64,000 bases of DNA from JAQUCI01 sp034932685. GTDB taxonomy: Bacteria; Bacillota_I; Bacilli_A; Erysipelotrichales; Erysipelotrichaceae. The notes beneath the pieces were generated by a model. The model did no database searches. It was not told where the DNA came from and saw only the letters and a program-made list of their open reading frames with translations. Position numbers and translations under genes: made by a program. Position 1 is the first letter of the stretch. Each line of letters opens with the position of its first letter. This document shows, in pieces, positions 9,055 through 18,170 of this stretch. The stretch lies in the NCBI GenBank assembly GCA_034932685.1, contig JAYFOM010000012.1:1-64000 (forward strand), in the 5' to 3' direction.

Positions 9055-9877
9055 GATATTTTGTTCTCTCACTCATTGCACATGTACCTAAACGATACAC
9101 TAAACGCTTTTTCTCATCTTTTCGTATATCTACACCAAACTGTTCGCTTATCCAATCATAGCCATCTTTATCAATCTTTTCGATCAAAGTCTCATCGCCA
9201 TCTATGATGATTCTGCCATCAATCATTACATGCGTCTTGGTTGGTTTTAATAGATCATAGAATCTACCATAATGGGATATTATCATCAAACTCATGCCAG
9301 TCGTACTTTGTTGATTCTTAATAGCTTCAGCCACAATTTGTAGTGCATCTACATCAAGTCCTGAATCAATCTCATCAAGCATCGCCAAGCTTGGTTTTAA
9401 TAATTGTAATTGGACGATCTCATTACGTTTCTTTTCACCACCACTAAAGCCTTCATTTAAGAAACGATGAGCTAAATCTGGTTTCATTTGTAAAGCACTA
9501 ATTGCTTTTTCCATATCACGGATAAAACTAAATAAAGGTTGTGGATTATCTAATCGTGAGTTGATGGCTGCTCTAAGAAAATCTGAATTAGTAACACCAG
9601 GAATTTCTACTGGGTTCTGCATTCCCAAAAAAACACCAGCACGACTTCTTTGATCTACCGATTTAGCCAATAAATCTTCGCCCTCAAAAATAATCTTACC
9701 CTTTGTGATCGTATATCTTGGATCTCCCATAATAGCTTGTAATAATGTTGATTTGCCATTACCATTGGGTCCCATAAGTGCATGTATTTCATTGTCGCTT
9801 ATCTTTAAGTCAACACCCTTCAGTATTTCTTTATCGTCAACACTGACATGTAAATCTTCAATAATCAGTCTGTCCAT
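9044..9877 (-). CDS. sufC: SufC ATPase of the SufBCD complex
   Basis: 277 residues, ABC-type ATPase. Walker A is GPNGNGKST (near 36), the ABC signature is FSGGEKKRNEI (near 145), and Walker B with catalytic Glu is LAMLDEIDSGLD. The phrase PVEIPGVTNSDFLR is characteristic of SufC. It powers conformational change in SufBCD during cluster assembly. About 25 extra residues extend past the usual C terminus. It is the first gene of the operon, with AAGGG upstream of the ATG. Confidence 0.95.
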   Translation of the reverse strand: MDRLIIEDLHVSVDDKEILKGVDLKISDNEIHALMGPNGNGKSTLLQAIMGDPRYTITKGKIIFEGEDLLAKSVDQRSRAGVFLGMQNPVEIPGVTNSDFLRAAINSRLDNPQPLFSFIRDMEKAISALQMKPDLAHRFLNEGFSGGEKKRNEIVQLQLLKPSLAMLDEIDSGLDVDALQIVAEAIKNQQSTTGMSLMIISHYGRFYDLLKPTKTHVMIDGRIIIDGDETLIEKIDKDGYDWISEQFGVDIRKDEKKRLVYRLGTCAMSERTKYHGN

Positions 9878-9911
9878 ATATATCCCTTCTTATCTTAGTT
9901 AATTATGCATA

Positions 9912-9923
9912 ACGATTATATCA
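9912..9923 (-). promoter_or_regulatory. extended -10 promoter of the suf operon
   Basis: On the minus strand, TATAAT (9915-9920) is preceded by TG one base upstream, an extended -10. No good -35 is seen. It is 38 bases before the sufC start. No clear operator of a known Fe-S regulator is visible. Confidence 0.5.
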
Positions 9924-10059
9924 CAACATGTCATATTTTACTGCTTTAACTATCTTATGAATTTATCATTAAATTTCACTTATAAGCATGTTTCTTCACA
10001 AAAAAACCACATAATATAACTAATATTAGCATTGTGAAATGCCTAAAACTGCAGAAAGA

Positions 10060-10088
10060 TTGCAAACAACTTTCAAATAAATTATAAT
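10060..10088 (+). promoter_or_regulatory. sigma-A-type promoter of the foldase operon
   Basis: TTGCAA (10060-10065) and TATAAT (10083-10088) are separated by exactly 17 bases. AGGAGG follows at 10107-10112, five bases before the ATG at 10118. Confidence 0.75.
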
Positions 10089-10117
10089 TAGTGCGGTTTC
10101 ACATTTAGGAGGATTTT

Positions 10118-11098
10118 ATGAACGAGCTTATCAAAAAATATTGGTTTGTGACTCTTGTCGGTGTCCTCTTCTTTATCGCTATTGGCGTATTCGCTTTTAA
10201 CGATCTAAAAGAAGAATTCAAAGGTAAGACGATCGACGGCAAAGATGTCATGTTTGAATATAATGGTATTGCAGTTACTGCTGATGATCTATATGATGAA
10301 ATGTTTGATGATTACGCTGCTGAAGTCGCAATCGACTTCATCCAAGCAGCTACCATCCGCAATGCTTTCACTCCCGATAAGGATATGTTATCGGAAGCTA
10401 AGTTAATCTATGAAAATTATGTTTCTTATTATAAAGCATCTTATGGCGAAACATACGCTGATTATCTTTTACCATCTTTAAAAGCGATGGGGTTTAGTAA
10501 GGTTGAAGATCTTGAAGAATATATCTTGATCTCATTAATGTTGGAAGAGTTAAATAAACAATACATCGATACAAATATGGATACTTTATTTCCAGCATTC
10601 ACTGAAGCTAAGTCACCTCGTATCATTAGTCATATTCTTGTAATGATGGATGATGTAAGCAATCCAACGGCTGAGGAAGAAGCTAGAATGAGTGAGGTTG
10701 ACGCAGCATTTGCTAACGGTGATAGTTTTGCCGCGATTGCTGAGCGCTTCTCAGATGATTCATCAGCTAGTGCTGGTGGACGCTTTGGTTACGCAGACCT
10801 TAGCACATCACTAGATACGGAATTTGCTGCTGCCGCGTTTTCATTAGCAGAAGGTGAAGTAAGTGGTTGGATTAGATCACAATATGGTTACCATATCATC
10901 AAAATTGATTCCGTTAGTCTTGATGTATTAAAAGCAGAAGATGGCTTTTATAGCGCATTGACTTCTTACTACAACTTAAGCCCAATGATCATTTGGCAAG
11001 AATACCAAAAAAGAAGTATCGATTTTCATGGCAATGATGCATTACAAGAAAAAATCGAAAATATGCTAAGAGTAGAAGCTCAAGAGGTAAGCGAATAA
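10118..11098 (+). CDS. membrane-anchored PrsA-like parvulin peptidyl-prolyl isomerase
   Basis: 326 residues. An N-terminal transmembrane segment (about 9-27) anchors the protein; there is no lipobox Cys, unlike classical PrsA. A helical SurA/PrsA N-terminal region follows. A PpiC/parvulin domain spans about 165-270, with ISHILV at its start, FAAIAERFSDD, GGRFGYAD, FSLAEGEVSGWIRSQYGYHIIKI. It should fold exported proteins outside the membrane. It has a strong promoter and an ideal ribosome binding site, and its stop overlaps the next gene's start (TAATG). Confidence 0.85.
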   Translation: MNELIKKYWFVTLVGVLFFIAIGVFAFNDLKEEFKGKTIDGKDVMFEYNGIAVTADDLYDEMFDDYAAEVAIDFIQAATIRNAFTPDKDMLSEAKLIYENYVSYYKASYGETYADYLLPSLKAMGFSKVEDLEEYILISLMLEELNKQYIDTNMDTLFPAFTEAKSPRIISHILVMMDDVSNPTAEEEARMSEVDAAFANGDSFAAIAERFSDDSSASAGGRFGYADLSTSLDTEFAAAAFSLAEGEVSGWIRSQYGYHIIKIDSVSLDVLKAEDGFYSALTSYYNLSPMIIWQEYQKRSIDFHGNDALQEKIENMLRVEAQEVSE

Positions 11099-11961
11099 TG
11101 AAAAAACTATTACTTGTAGCACTGCTTTCAGTGCTTGTATTAACCGGATGTAGTGCTGATCCTTACGCTGATATTAGTGATCGTAATCAAGCTGTTGTTA
11201 CCATCGATAATAATAGTTATACCCGTGGTCAGTTCTATGATGCTTTAGTTACTAGCAATTCAACTGTACTTGTCACAAACAAACTTATTAGTATGGTTTA
11301 TGAGAACATCATTGGTGATGATGAAGCGATAAATGAACAGGTTACAACAATTCTTGATGAACTAAAAGGAAGCGATAGTACTTACTTCCAACTTTACTTG
11401 AGTTATATGGGTTACGCTGATGAAGAAGCATACGCTAAAGACATGACCCTTTTCTTAAAGCAAGATGCATTAGTAGAAAAGTATCTTGAAAGTAATTATG
11501 ATCAATTATTTACTCAATATAAACCTAAAATGGTTAGAATGCTTCAAACTTCGAATTCAGATAACGCCGATACCGCTTTAGCTTTGATCAAAGAAGGTGC
11601 TGATTTTGCAGCAACTACTGTAGCTTATGGTAATGCTAATTACACTGGCGTACCACAGTTGATTCATAACAAATCTACCAATGTCAGCTCAAACGTATTA
11701 TTAGCTATCCAAAGTTATAACGAAGCAACTATTCTTGACGCTGTTGTTGTGAATAGCGAAGGAACACTATTTAATGTTATTGAGATAACTGATGTTGATT
11801 CCGATAGCTTAAAAGAAGCTTTCATCGCTGAACTTAAGCAAGATCAAAATATCATGAAAACAGCCCTTGCCTCATTTGTAAGAGCTGGCAACTTCACCGT
11901 TTTTGATAAAATAGTATTTGATGCTTTAACCACAAGTAATCCTGAATTCCTTAATCAATAA
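11098..11961 (+). CDS. PrsA/SurA-like lipoprotein without a recognisable catalytic domain
   Basis: 287 residues with a lipoprotein signal peptide (lipobox VLTGC, Cys18). The arrangement (short beta start, VVTIDNNSYTRGQFYDALV, then helices) resembles the chaperone part of PrsA/SurA proteins. Where the parvulin domain should be, the PPIase hallmarks (HIL, GG, GYHII) are missing, although the tail (VNSEGTLFNVIEITDV) keeps a parvulin-like strand. It is coupled to the upstream foldase by a TAATG overlap. Probably a chaperone-only partner or degenerate paralogue; the function is inferred from context. Confidence 0.65.
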   Translation: MKKLLLVALLSVLVLTGCSADPYADISDRNQAVVTIDNNSYTRGQFYDALVTSNSTVLVTNKLISMVYENIIGDDEAINEQVTTILDELKGSDSTYFQLYLSYMGYADEEAYAKDMTLFLKQDALVEKYLESNYDQLFTQYKPKMVRMLQTSNSDNADTALALIKEGADFAATTVAYGNANYTGVPQLIHNKSTNVSSNVLLAIQSYNEATILDAVVVNSEGTLFNVIEITDVDSDSLKEAFIAELKQDQNIMKTALASFVRAGNFTVFDKIVFDALTTSNPEFLNQ

Positions 11962-11967
11962 ACTGAA

Positions 11968-11998
11968 TAGACCGATGCTTCATCGGTCTTTTTTATTA
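11968..11998. terminator. terminator between convergent units
   Basis: The hairpin AGACCGATG / CATCGGTCT with loop CTT is followed by TTTTTT on the plus strand. It ends the foldase operon and overlaps the 3' end of the WYL gene. Confidence 0.85.
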
Positions 11999-12933
11999 TA
12001 TACAAGTAATGTTTTTTTACATTCATCAATGATAAATTGTTTGAGCCAATCTGGCGCAATGACCTCACAATCACTCCCTAAACTCATAACAAATTGTTTC
12101 ATCATTAACTTAGTATTCATGACTACTGATAATATCATAGTGTTATCATCAAGATACTCAATTGTTTGCCCATCACCATATAAATATTCACTGACATAAT
12201 ATCGTCCTTTGATCTTGACGGTTATTTTCTCTTGCTCATTCATTACGATACCAAACTTTGAGACATAGTCTTTGATATCAAAGTACGAAGGAAAACTGAA
12301 CTTAACATCAGTTGTTATTATTTTCTTGATACGATTTAACTTTATCGTTATCGTCTTAGCCTTCAAATCCTTACTACTTTGTCGATAACCTACCAAATAC
12401 CACATACCATTATACTGAAATAGTTCATATGGCTGAAACATCCAACATACAGTATCTTTGTTTTGTGGTTGATATGTGATCTTAATGCGGTATTGCTCTT
12501 TGATAGCTGATTTAATCTGTTGATAGTGTTTATTGATCAAGTTTGATGATGTTTGAAGTTGCGAGTAAGCAACAACTGGATCATATCTAGTAACATTCAT
12601 GTGATTACTGATGATCTTCACAAATGCCATTTCAAAATTACTATCTTTTAGATATCGATCATTAGCCTTTAAATAATTATACGCTTCTTTGATAGCGGAA
12701 ATTTCATCGTTACTTAAAGCATTGATTGGCAGTAGGTATTCATCTAATAGATGATAACCACCATTTTTACCATTAGTTACCTCAATATAGTAACCAGCTG
12801 TTTCAAGTTCTTTTTTAAGTTCGATCACATTACGCAAATTTATCTCTAAACGATCAGCTAATGTCTGTTTTTTGATCAAACCTTCCGTTTTCATTATCTG
12901 TAACATCCTAATTGCTAATGCCGTTCTGTTCAT
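11980..12933 (-). CDS. WYL-domain transcriptional regulator
   Basis: 317 residues. An N-terminal winged helix (about 5-55, LIKKQTLADRLEINLRNVIELKKEL) precedes a WYL domain (about 140-215) with the typical ELFQYNGMWYLVGYRQ stretch and a C-terminal WCX-like part. WYL proteins are ligand-responsive DNA-binding regulators, often of DNA damage or defence genes. Its start is one base after the ankyrin gene stop, and its ribosome binding site lies inside the last codons of that gene, so the two are coupled. Confidence 0.82.
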   Translation of the reverse strand: MNRTALAIRMLQIMKTEGLIKKQTLADRLEINLRNVIELKKELETAGYYIEVTNGKNGGYHLLDEYLLPINALSNDEISAIKEAYNYLKANDRYLKDSNFEMAFVKIISNHMNVTRYDPVVAYSQLQTSSNLINKHYQQIKSAIKEQYRIKITYQPQNKDTVCWMFQPYELFQYNGMWYLVGYRQSSKDLKAKTITIKLNRIKKIITTDVKFSFPSYFDIKDYVSKFGIVMNEQEKITVKIKGRYYVSEYLYGDGQTIEYLDDNTMILSVVMNTKLMMKQFVMSLGSDCEVIAPDWLKQFIIDECKKTLLVYNKKDR

Positions 12934-12934
12934 T

Positions 12935-13750
12935 TTACCTCCGGGTAAACATTTTCATCTTTTCATGAATCATACTTAAACGTTGCCAGCTAATTCTTGT
13001 ATCAAATGATACCTCTTTTAACTCATTGATCAAAAGTTCTAGTGTTTCATGATTACTCAAGCATTCATACCAAGCAACGTATTCTTTACTAGTGCTTTGC
13101 GTTAACTGATATTTGTTTAATAAGAATAAATCTGATTCTGCACTTGTTGTATTATAATATGTGTAAATAACACTAAGCTTATTTTGGTTCACTTTCATGA
13201 TCATATTCATTGCTTGATAGATGATCATTTCATGATTTTTATATAGCGTCATTTTACATAATTGTTCAATATAATCGTTTATTGTAACAATAATATCATT
13301 TAGTTCAAGAATCATTTTGACTAACATCTTAAGTTGCATCTTGTCATCACTGCTTATATCAGTCGCTTGTTCAATTATTGTAAGTAGTGATTGATCAAAT
13401 GCTTTAGCACCAAGTTCTTTTAGTAAATTAATAGCTTTATCAGCGTGATGATTTATCGCGTATTCTAAAGGTTTTATGCCGCGTGGTGATAACAGATTTA
13501 TATCACTACCTGCTTCAATAATGAGCCTTAAACAATTTATAGCATCATATTGAGCAGCACAATGGATCAGTGCTTTATGATCACTAAAGCGATAGTTCTT
13601 TATTGCCTTATTATCAAAAAAGTACTCGTGCAACTGCTCTACCATATCTTCTTTGATCATGGTATGTACTAGCTGCTCACTAAGATCATTAGCGTTTGTG
13701 CTTTGTTTTAAAACTGAAATCTGATTAATGTTGATATAAGTTAGGGTCAT
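12935..13750 (-). CDS. ankyrin-repeat protein
   Basis: 271 residues, cytoplasmic, no signal peptide. At least two ankyrin repeats lie at about 58-118: DHKALIHCAAQYDAINCLRLIIEAG and SPRGIKPLEYAINHHADKAINLLKELGA. The rest is helical and unrecognised. A strong ribosome binding site (AAGGAGG) precedes the ATG. Co-transcribed with the WYL regulator, with a 1-base gap, so the regulator may control this gene or bind the protein. Partner and role are unknown. Confidence 0.7.
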   Translation of the reverse strand: MTLTYININQISVLKQSTNANDLSEQLVHTMIKEDMVEQLHEYFFDNKAIKNYRFSDHKALIHCAAQYDAINCLRLIIEAGSDINLLSPRGIKPLEYAINHHADKAINLLKELGAKAFDQSLLTIIEQATDISSDDKMQLKMLVKMILELNDIIVTINDYIEQLCKMTLYKNHEMIIYQAMNMIMKVNQNKLSVIYTYYNTTSAESDLFLLNKYQLTQSTSKEYVAWYECLSNHETLELLINELKEVSFDTRISWQRLSMIHEKMKMFTRR

Positions 13751-13875
13751 AAAGGGACCTCCTTGATACCATCATATAATATTATATTACACTATTTATG
13801 TAATATTACAACATCGTTAAATCCTTACTTTTTAATAAAATGTTAATATGTTAAAATACAAATAGAGGTAACAAA

Positions 13876-14982
13876 ATGGAAAAAGCAAAAGTATATTTCA
13901 CTAATCTAAGAACAGACAGTAAAAACACCCTTGTGGACAAGTTGGAAAAACTAGTTTTAAAAACTGGTATTGAAACTATTGATTTTAAAGACAAGTATGT
14001 CTGTATTAAAATTCACTTTGGTGAAAAAGGTAATTTAGCTTTTATTCGACCAAACTATGCTAGAAGAATGGTTGATATCATTAAAAAGCTTGGTGGTAAG
14101 CCATACTTAAGCGATTGTAACACGCTTTATGTTGGTGGTCGCAGTAATGGCCTTGATCATTTAGAAACAGCTTATGAAAACGGCTTTAACCCTTTAACGC
14201 TTGGTTGCCATATTGTTATTGGTGATGGTATTAAAGGTTTAGATGAAAAACTAGTTAAAATTGATCAAAAACATGTCAAAGAAGCCAAAATTGGACAAGG
14301 CATAATGGATGCTCAAATATTTATCTCAATGACACACTTCAAAGGTCATGAAGGTACAGGTTTTGGTGGCACCTTGAAAAACATTGGTATGGGTTGTGGT
14401 TCACGAGCTGGAAAAATGGAAATGCATTACAGCGGTAAACCTCGTGTCACTTCCGATAAATGCCGTAGTTGTGGTGCTTGTATCAGTAACTGCGCTCATG
14501 ACGCTATCAGTTATGATGAAAACAATAAAGCATTCATCAATTGGGATAAATGTGTTGGTTGCGGTCGTTGTATTGGCGCATGCCCATTCAATGCGATCAA
14601 ACCGGTTGATTTCCACTCCAGTCAAATATTAAATGAAAAAGTAGCTGAGTACACGTATGCAGTTGTTAAAGATCGTCCTTGTTTCCATGTAAGTTTCGTG
14701 ATGGATGTATCACCTAATTGTGATTGTCATCGTGAAAATGACGCTGCTGTTGTCAGTGATATCGGTATTTTTGCTTCATTTGATCCCGTAGCGCTTGATC
14801 AAGCTTGTGCTGATGCTGTTAATAATGCCCCTATCAATCCAAACAGTTTCTTAAATGAAGTAGAGCGTGTTCATGATGATCATTTCTATGATATGCATCC
14901 AAATACAAAATGGAAGACTGGTATTGCTCATGCTGAAGCCCTAGGGCTTGGCACTCATGAATATGAGCTTATAGAGGTTTAA
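13876..14982 (+). CDS. DUF362 protein with two 4Fe-4S clusters
   Basis: 368 residues. The DUF362 domain includes IKIHFGEKGNLAFIRP near residue 45 and THFKGHEGTGFGGTLKNIGMG near 155. A bacterial ferredoxin insert (Cys196/199/202/206 and 226/229/232/236) gives two 4Fe-4S clusters. The C-terminal FDPVALDQACADAVN is typical of the family. The biochemical role is unknown; an electron-transfer protein in anaerobes is likely. The start has AGAGG upstream. The HIT gene follows after two bases, so they form an operon. Confidence 0.85.
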   Translation: MEKAKVYFTNLRTDSKNTLVDKLEKLVLKTGIETIDFKDKYVCIKIHFGEKGNLAFIRPNYARRMVDIIKKLGGKPYLSDCNTLYVGGRSNGLDHLETAYENGFNPLTLGCHIVIGDGIKGLDEKLVKIDQKHVKEAKIGQGIMDAQIFISMTHFKGHEGTGFGGTLKNIGMGCGSRAGKMEMHYSGKPRVTSDKCRSCGACISNCAHDAISYDENNKAFINWDKCVGCGRCIGACPFNAIKPVDFHSSQILNEKVAEYTYAVVKDRPCFHVSFVMDVSPNCDCHRENDAAVVSDIGIFASFDPVALDQACADAVNNAPINPNSFLNEVERVHDDHFYDMHPNTKWKTGIAHAEALGLGTHEYELIEV

Positions 14983-14984
14983 AT

Positions 14985-15377
14985 ATGTGTATCTTTTGTA
15001 AGATTGTCGCTAAAGAAATACCCGCAACATATGTCTATGAAGATGACAAAGTTATAGTCATCTTAGATATTTCACAAGTTACCAAAGGACATACCTTAGT
15101 CTTACCAAAAGAGCATTATTCTAATATCTACCAAGTTGATCCTGAGCTTTTAAAACATATGATTAGCGTTACGCAATCAATAGCGATCAAATTAAAAACC
15201 AAACTTAGTGCAAACGGCATTAATATCTTAAACAATAATGAGATAGCTGCTAATCAATCAGTTGATCATATCCACTTTCATATCATTCCTCGCTATGATG
15301 ATAACGATGGCTTTAAATGTGAGTTTCAAGCAAGCAATCATGATTTAAATGATGTAATAAAGATAATTAATAAGTAA
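14985..15377 (+). CDS. HIT-family nucleotide hydrolase
   Basis: 130 residues. It starts MCIFCKIVAKEIPATYVYED, the usual Hint/HIT opening with the zinc-type Cys pair, and has the catalytic histidine triad HIHFHIIPR near residue 95. These enzymes hydrolyse nucleoside phosphoramidates or adenylated compounds. It is directly behind the DUF362 gene with its own AGAGG ribosome binding site. Precise substrate unknown. Confidence 0.9.
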   Translation: MCIFCKIVAKEIPATYVYEDDKVIVILDISQVTKGHTLVLPKEHYSNIYQVDPELLKHMISVTQSIAIKLKTKLSANGINILNNNEIAANQSVDHIHFHIIPRYDDNDGFKCEFQASNHDLNDVIKIINK

Positions 15378-15414
15378 AGAAAAACCAAGATCTACTTCGA
15401 TCTTGGTTTTATTT
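15378..15414. terminator. bidirectional terminator
   Basis: AAAACCAAGATC / GATCTTGGTTTT hairpin with loop TACTTC, flanked by A and T runs, between the convergent HIT and old-yellow-enzyme genes. Confidence 0.85.
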
Positions 15415-15415
15415 A

Positions 15416-16414
15416 TTAGCTAGATTCTATAACTTTCTTTGCCCAATCATTATCTTTTAATATTGCTCTTCCTACTCCTATCAAATCCGCTTTTTTATTT
15501 AATAGTAGACTTTCAGCAGTTTGTTTATCAGTAATTCCTCCAGTTAAAATGACAGGTATGTTTACTTCCTTTTTAATCGCTAAACTAGCATCACTAAAAT
15601 AAACAGAATCAATAAGAGACTCTCGTTTAAAACCACCAAAACCACCAGAGATATCCAAAATATCTATTCCGGCAGCTGCGAAAAGTTTAGCCGCTTTTAC
15701 ACCATCTTGAATGGTACTACCACCTTCCATATAATCACTAGCGCCAAGACGTAATGTGATTAAAAAGTCATCACTTACTAACGCTTTGATAGCAGCTATT
15801 ATCTCAAGATGAATACGTACTCTATTTTCTAATGATCCGCCATAATCATCATGGCGTTGATTGGCTAATGGTGAATAAAACTGATTTAATAAATAACCAT
15901 GGGCTGAATGAATCTGTACACCATCAAAGCCAGCAAGTTCAGCTCTTTTTGCCGCATTCGCAAAACTATCAACTACTGTTTTGATCATATTGTGATCCAT
16001 GGCAATAGGAATTGTATTGGTTGGTTTAGATGAGCCTGGCTTGATCACGGCACTTGCGCTTATAACATCAAGACCAGTTTCTAGTTTGTTAGCAGCACTA
16101 CCTGAGTGACTTATCTGTGCTATAACTTTAGTGTCATGCTGGTGTATTGCTCTCACAACTTCTTTTAACCCTTCAATGTCACTATCATCAGCGATAGAAA
16201 TCTGACCTAAATCTGCCATGCCATCCTTACTGACATATTGATGTTCTGTTATTATTAGTCCCAAATAGCCGCCTTGTGCTTTCATTTGATAGTATTCAAT
16301 CAAATCTCTTGTTACTTTACCATTAATGCATTTTGAAGTTGCCATTGGAGGCATTACAATTCTATTTTTAAAAATGGTATTTTTGACTTTAAGCGGTTGT
16401 TTGATCAAGTTCAT
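15416..16414 (-). CDS. NADH:flavin oxidoreductase, old yellow enzyme family
   Basis: 332 residues, a single FMN-binding TIM barrel. Motifs include KNRIVMPPMATSKC, IAQISHSGSAA, the substrate His pair in GVQIHSAHGYLLNQFYSPLANQRHDDYGGSLENR, LRLGASDYMEGGS and VGVGRAILKD. It lacks the Fe-S domain of 2,4-dienoyl-CoA reductase. It reduces activated alkenes with NAD(P)H; the natural substrate is unknown. It has a strong ribosome binding site (AAGGAG) and stands alone, with the PHP gene operon upstream on the same strand ended by its own terminator. Confidence 0.88.
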   Translation of the reverse strand: MNLIKQPLKVKNTIFKNRIVMPPMATSKCINGKVTRDLIEYYQMKAQGGYLGLIITEHQYVSKDGMADLGQISIADDSDIEGLKEVVRAIHQHDTKVIAQISHSGSAANKLETGLDVISASAVIKPGSSKPTNTIPIAMDHNMIKTVVDSFANAAKRAELAGFDGVQIHSAHGYLLNQFYSPLANQRHDDYGGSLENRVRIHLEIIAAIKALVSDDFLITLRLGASDYMEGGSTIQDGVKAAKLFAAAGIDILDISGGFGGFKRESLIDSVYFSDASLAIKKEVNIPVILTGGITDKQTAESLLLNKKADLIGVGRAILKDNDWAKKVIESS

Positions 16415-16479
16415 GATTTATCTCCTTAATTATTTTAAGCATAACATTTTCTTAATTACTGTGCTATTTCATTGTGATA

Positions 16480-16504
16480 GAAAAGATCCTTATTTGGATC
16501 TTAT
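16480..16504 (-). terminator. terminator after the PHP phosphatase gene
   Basis: On the minus strand AAGATCC / GGATCTT with a six-base loop is followed by TT and a pyrimidine-rich stretch, overlapping the stop of the PHP gene. Confidence 0.6.
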
Positions 16505-17229
16505 ATTAACTCATTATTGATAATTTTTCTTGGATTATCGATAAACCATCGTTTGATGGCTTCTTTACCAAAATTAGCTTCAAGAAATAAAGCGATATCA
16601 TCAAGACGCATTATACGGCTTCCCTTAGGATGATGAGCATCCGTCGCAATTATATCAACATAGCCTTCATTCATCAGTTTCCGAGCAGCGTCATATTCCC
16701 AACGATCTTTATCAAGTAGACTAGTTCTATTTATTTGAAAATAGCATCCCATATCGCGCCACTTTTTTGCTAGCTTGTTATCGTTTGTTAAAACGCTATA
16801 TCTTTCAGGATGTGCTAGTACAACTTTCTTATTTAATTCTAGAATTGAACTTAAAAATTCTGTATGTATCTTAGCTTCTGATTGCGGACTTGACCAAGGT
16901 AATTCGATCAGATAATAATCTGAATCTGCTAAGGATATTGCTCTTTTACTTTTAATCCAAGCAATCGTATCATCAGTCATGAATAGTTCACTACCACGAT
17001 ATAAGTTTAACGGTAAGTTATGCTCATTTATTAGTGACAATGCTTCACTCATTGCTGTATCAATACTATCATGATCATTTAAATACCTCACCCCTGGCCA
17101 ACAGTGTGGTGTGGCAATAATATCAGTAATACCAGTTTCACAAGCAGTCTTTAACATTGTCAAAGTCGTATCGCTACTTTGACTACCGTCATCAACTTTA
17201 CTTAAAATATGACAATGTGTGTCTATCAT
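16501..17229 (-). CDS. PHP-type tyrosine-protein phosphatase (CpsB/YwqE family)
   Basis: 242 residues. The PHP metal-binding motifs are present: MIDTHCHILSKVDDGS at the N terminus, ATPHCWPGV, GSELF, LAHPERY, and TDAHHPKGSR near the C terminus. In Firmicutes this Mn-dependent family dephosphorylates BY-kinases that control polysaccharide export. No polysaccharide cluster or BY-kinase is seen here, so the target is open. The start overlaps the yhaM stop as ATGA. Confidence 0.85.
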   Translation of the reverse strand: MIDTHCHILSKVDDGSQSSDTTLTMLKTACETGITDIIATPHCWPGVRYLNDHDSIDTAMSEALSLINEHNLPLNLYRGSELFMTDDTIAWIKSKRAISLADSDYYLIELPWSSPQSEAKIHTEFLSSILELNKKVVLAHPERYSVLTNDNKLAKKWRDMGCYFQINRTSLLDKDRWEYDAARKLMNEGYVDIIATDAHHPKGSRIMRLDDIALFLEANFGKEAIKRWFIDNPRKIINNELI

Positions 17230-18170
17230 TGGCGTACCGGCTTATAAAAACTACGGTTTTCAAGAGCGAATAATCTCGGGGTAAATTCCCCTTCCTTGAT
17301 GTCTTTAAGTGCTTTACTAAGGGTATTCATACGGGCATCAATATTATCGATCATACTTAATATTTCAGCTTCAACGATCATTGGTAACACTGGTGAGCCA
17401 TACTCATAAGCACCATGATGTGATAACACCATGTGTCTTAATAACATCACTTCTTCACTATCATCATAGCCAAGCTCAATCGCGATCATACTTAACTTAG
17501 CTTGCATGATTGAGATGTGACCAATAAGTCTTCCTTCGGTTGTATACTCAGTTGCGATGGTGCCTGATAATTCAAATAATTTACCCATATCATGAACGAT
17601 TATCCCTGATATCAATAAGTCACGATCAATTAATGGATATTGCTCAGCGATGCTTATGCCAAGCTTGATCATACCAAGTACATGTTCAGCCAAACCACCA
17701 ATAAAATCATGATGAATGCGACTTGCGGCAGGATATAGAAAGAAATCATGTTCAAATCGATCAACAACCGCGCTAACAATTTCTTTTAGTACTTTATTTT
17801 CAATCATCTTTAATGTTGAAGCCATCGCTTCACGCATTACTTGTTGAGGTATTTCTGAGGATGCCACAAAATCATTGATATCATACTGATCGCTTTTAAT
17901 GCTATTAACACTATGCACTTTCACTTGCAGATTATTTTTGTACTTAATGACATCAAAGTTTACTGCTATGACATTTCCAACCGTGATGATATTTGCTTGT
18001 TCTTCTTTAACATCCCAAAGCTTGCCTTCAATTAAACCCGTTTTATCACTAAAGGAAATAGACATGTATGGCGAGCCATTAGTTGTAACACCATTTAAAA
18101 CATTGCTAACCAGTAAAGGTGTTGTAATACTTTCTCCTTCTACGAAATCTTTGATCATTTTCTTATTCAT
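17226..18170 (-). CDS. yhaM: 3'-5' exoribonuclease YhaM
   Basis: 314 residues from the ATG at 18170, equal to the length I recall for the B. subtilis enzyme. An OB-fold nucleic-acid-binding domain (about 10-90, MSISFSDKTGLIEGKLWDV) is followed by an HD domain with the metal His and Asp in HHDFIGGLAEHVLGM, VHDMGK, and SHHGAYEYGSP. It degrades single-stranded RNA from the 3' end and also DNA. Its start lies within the end of the GT-RecX gene (8-base overlap ATGAATAA), with GGAGTGGG as ribosome binding site. Confidence 0.92.
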   Translation of the reverse strand: MNKKMIKDFVEGESITTPLLVSNVLNGVTTNGSPYMSISFSDKTGLIEGKLWDVKEEQANIITVGNVIAVNFDVIKYKNNLQVKVHSVNSIKSDQYDINDFVASSEIPQQVMREAMASTLKMIENKVLKEIVSAVVDRFEHDFFLYPAASRIHHDFIGGLAEHVLGMIKLGISIAEQYPLIDRDLLISGIIVHDMGKLFELSGTIATEYTTEGRLIGHISIMQAKLSMIAIELGYDDSEEVMLLRHMVLSHHGAYEYGSPVLPMIVEAEILSMIDNIDARMNTLSKALKDIKEGEFTPRLFALENRSFYKPVRQ

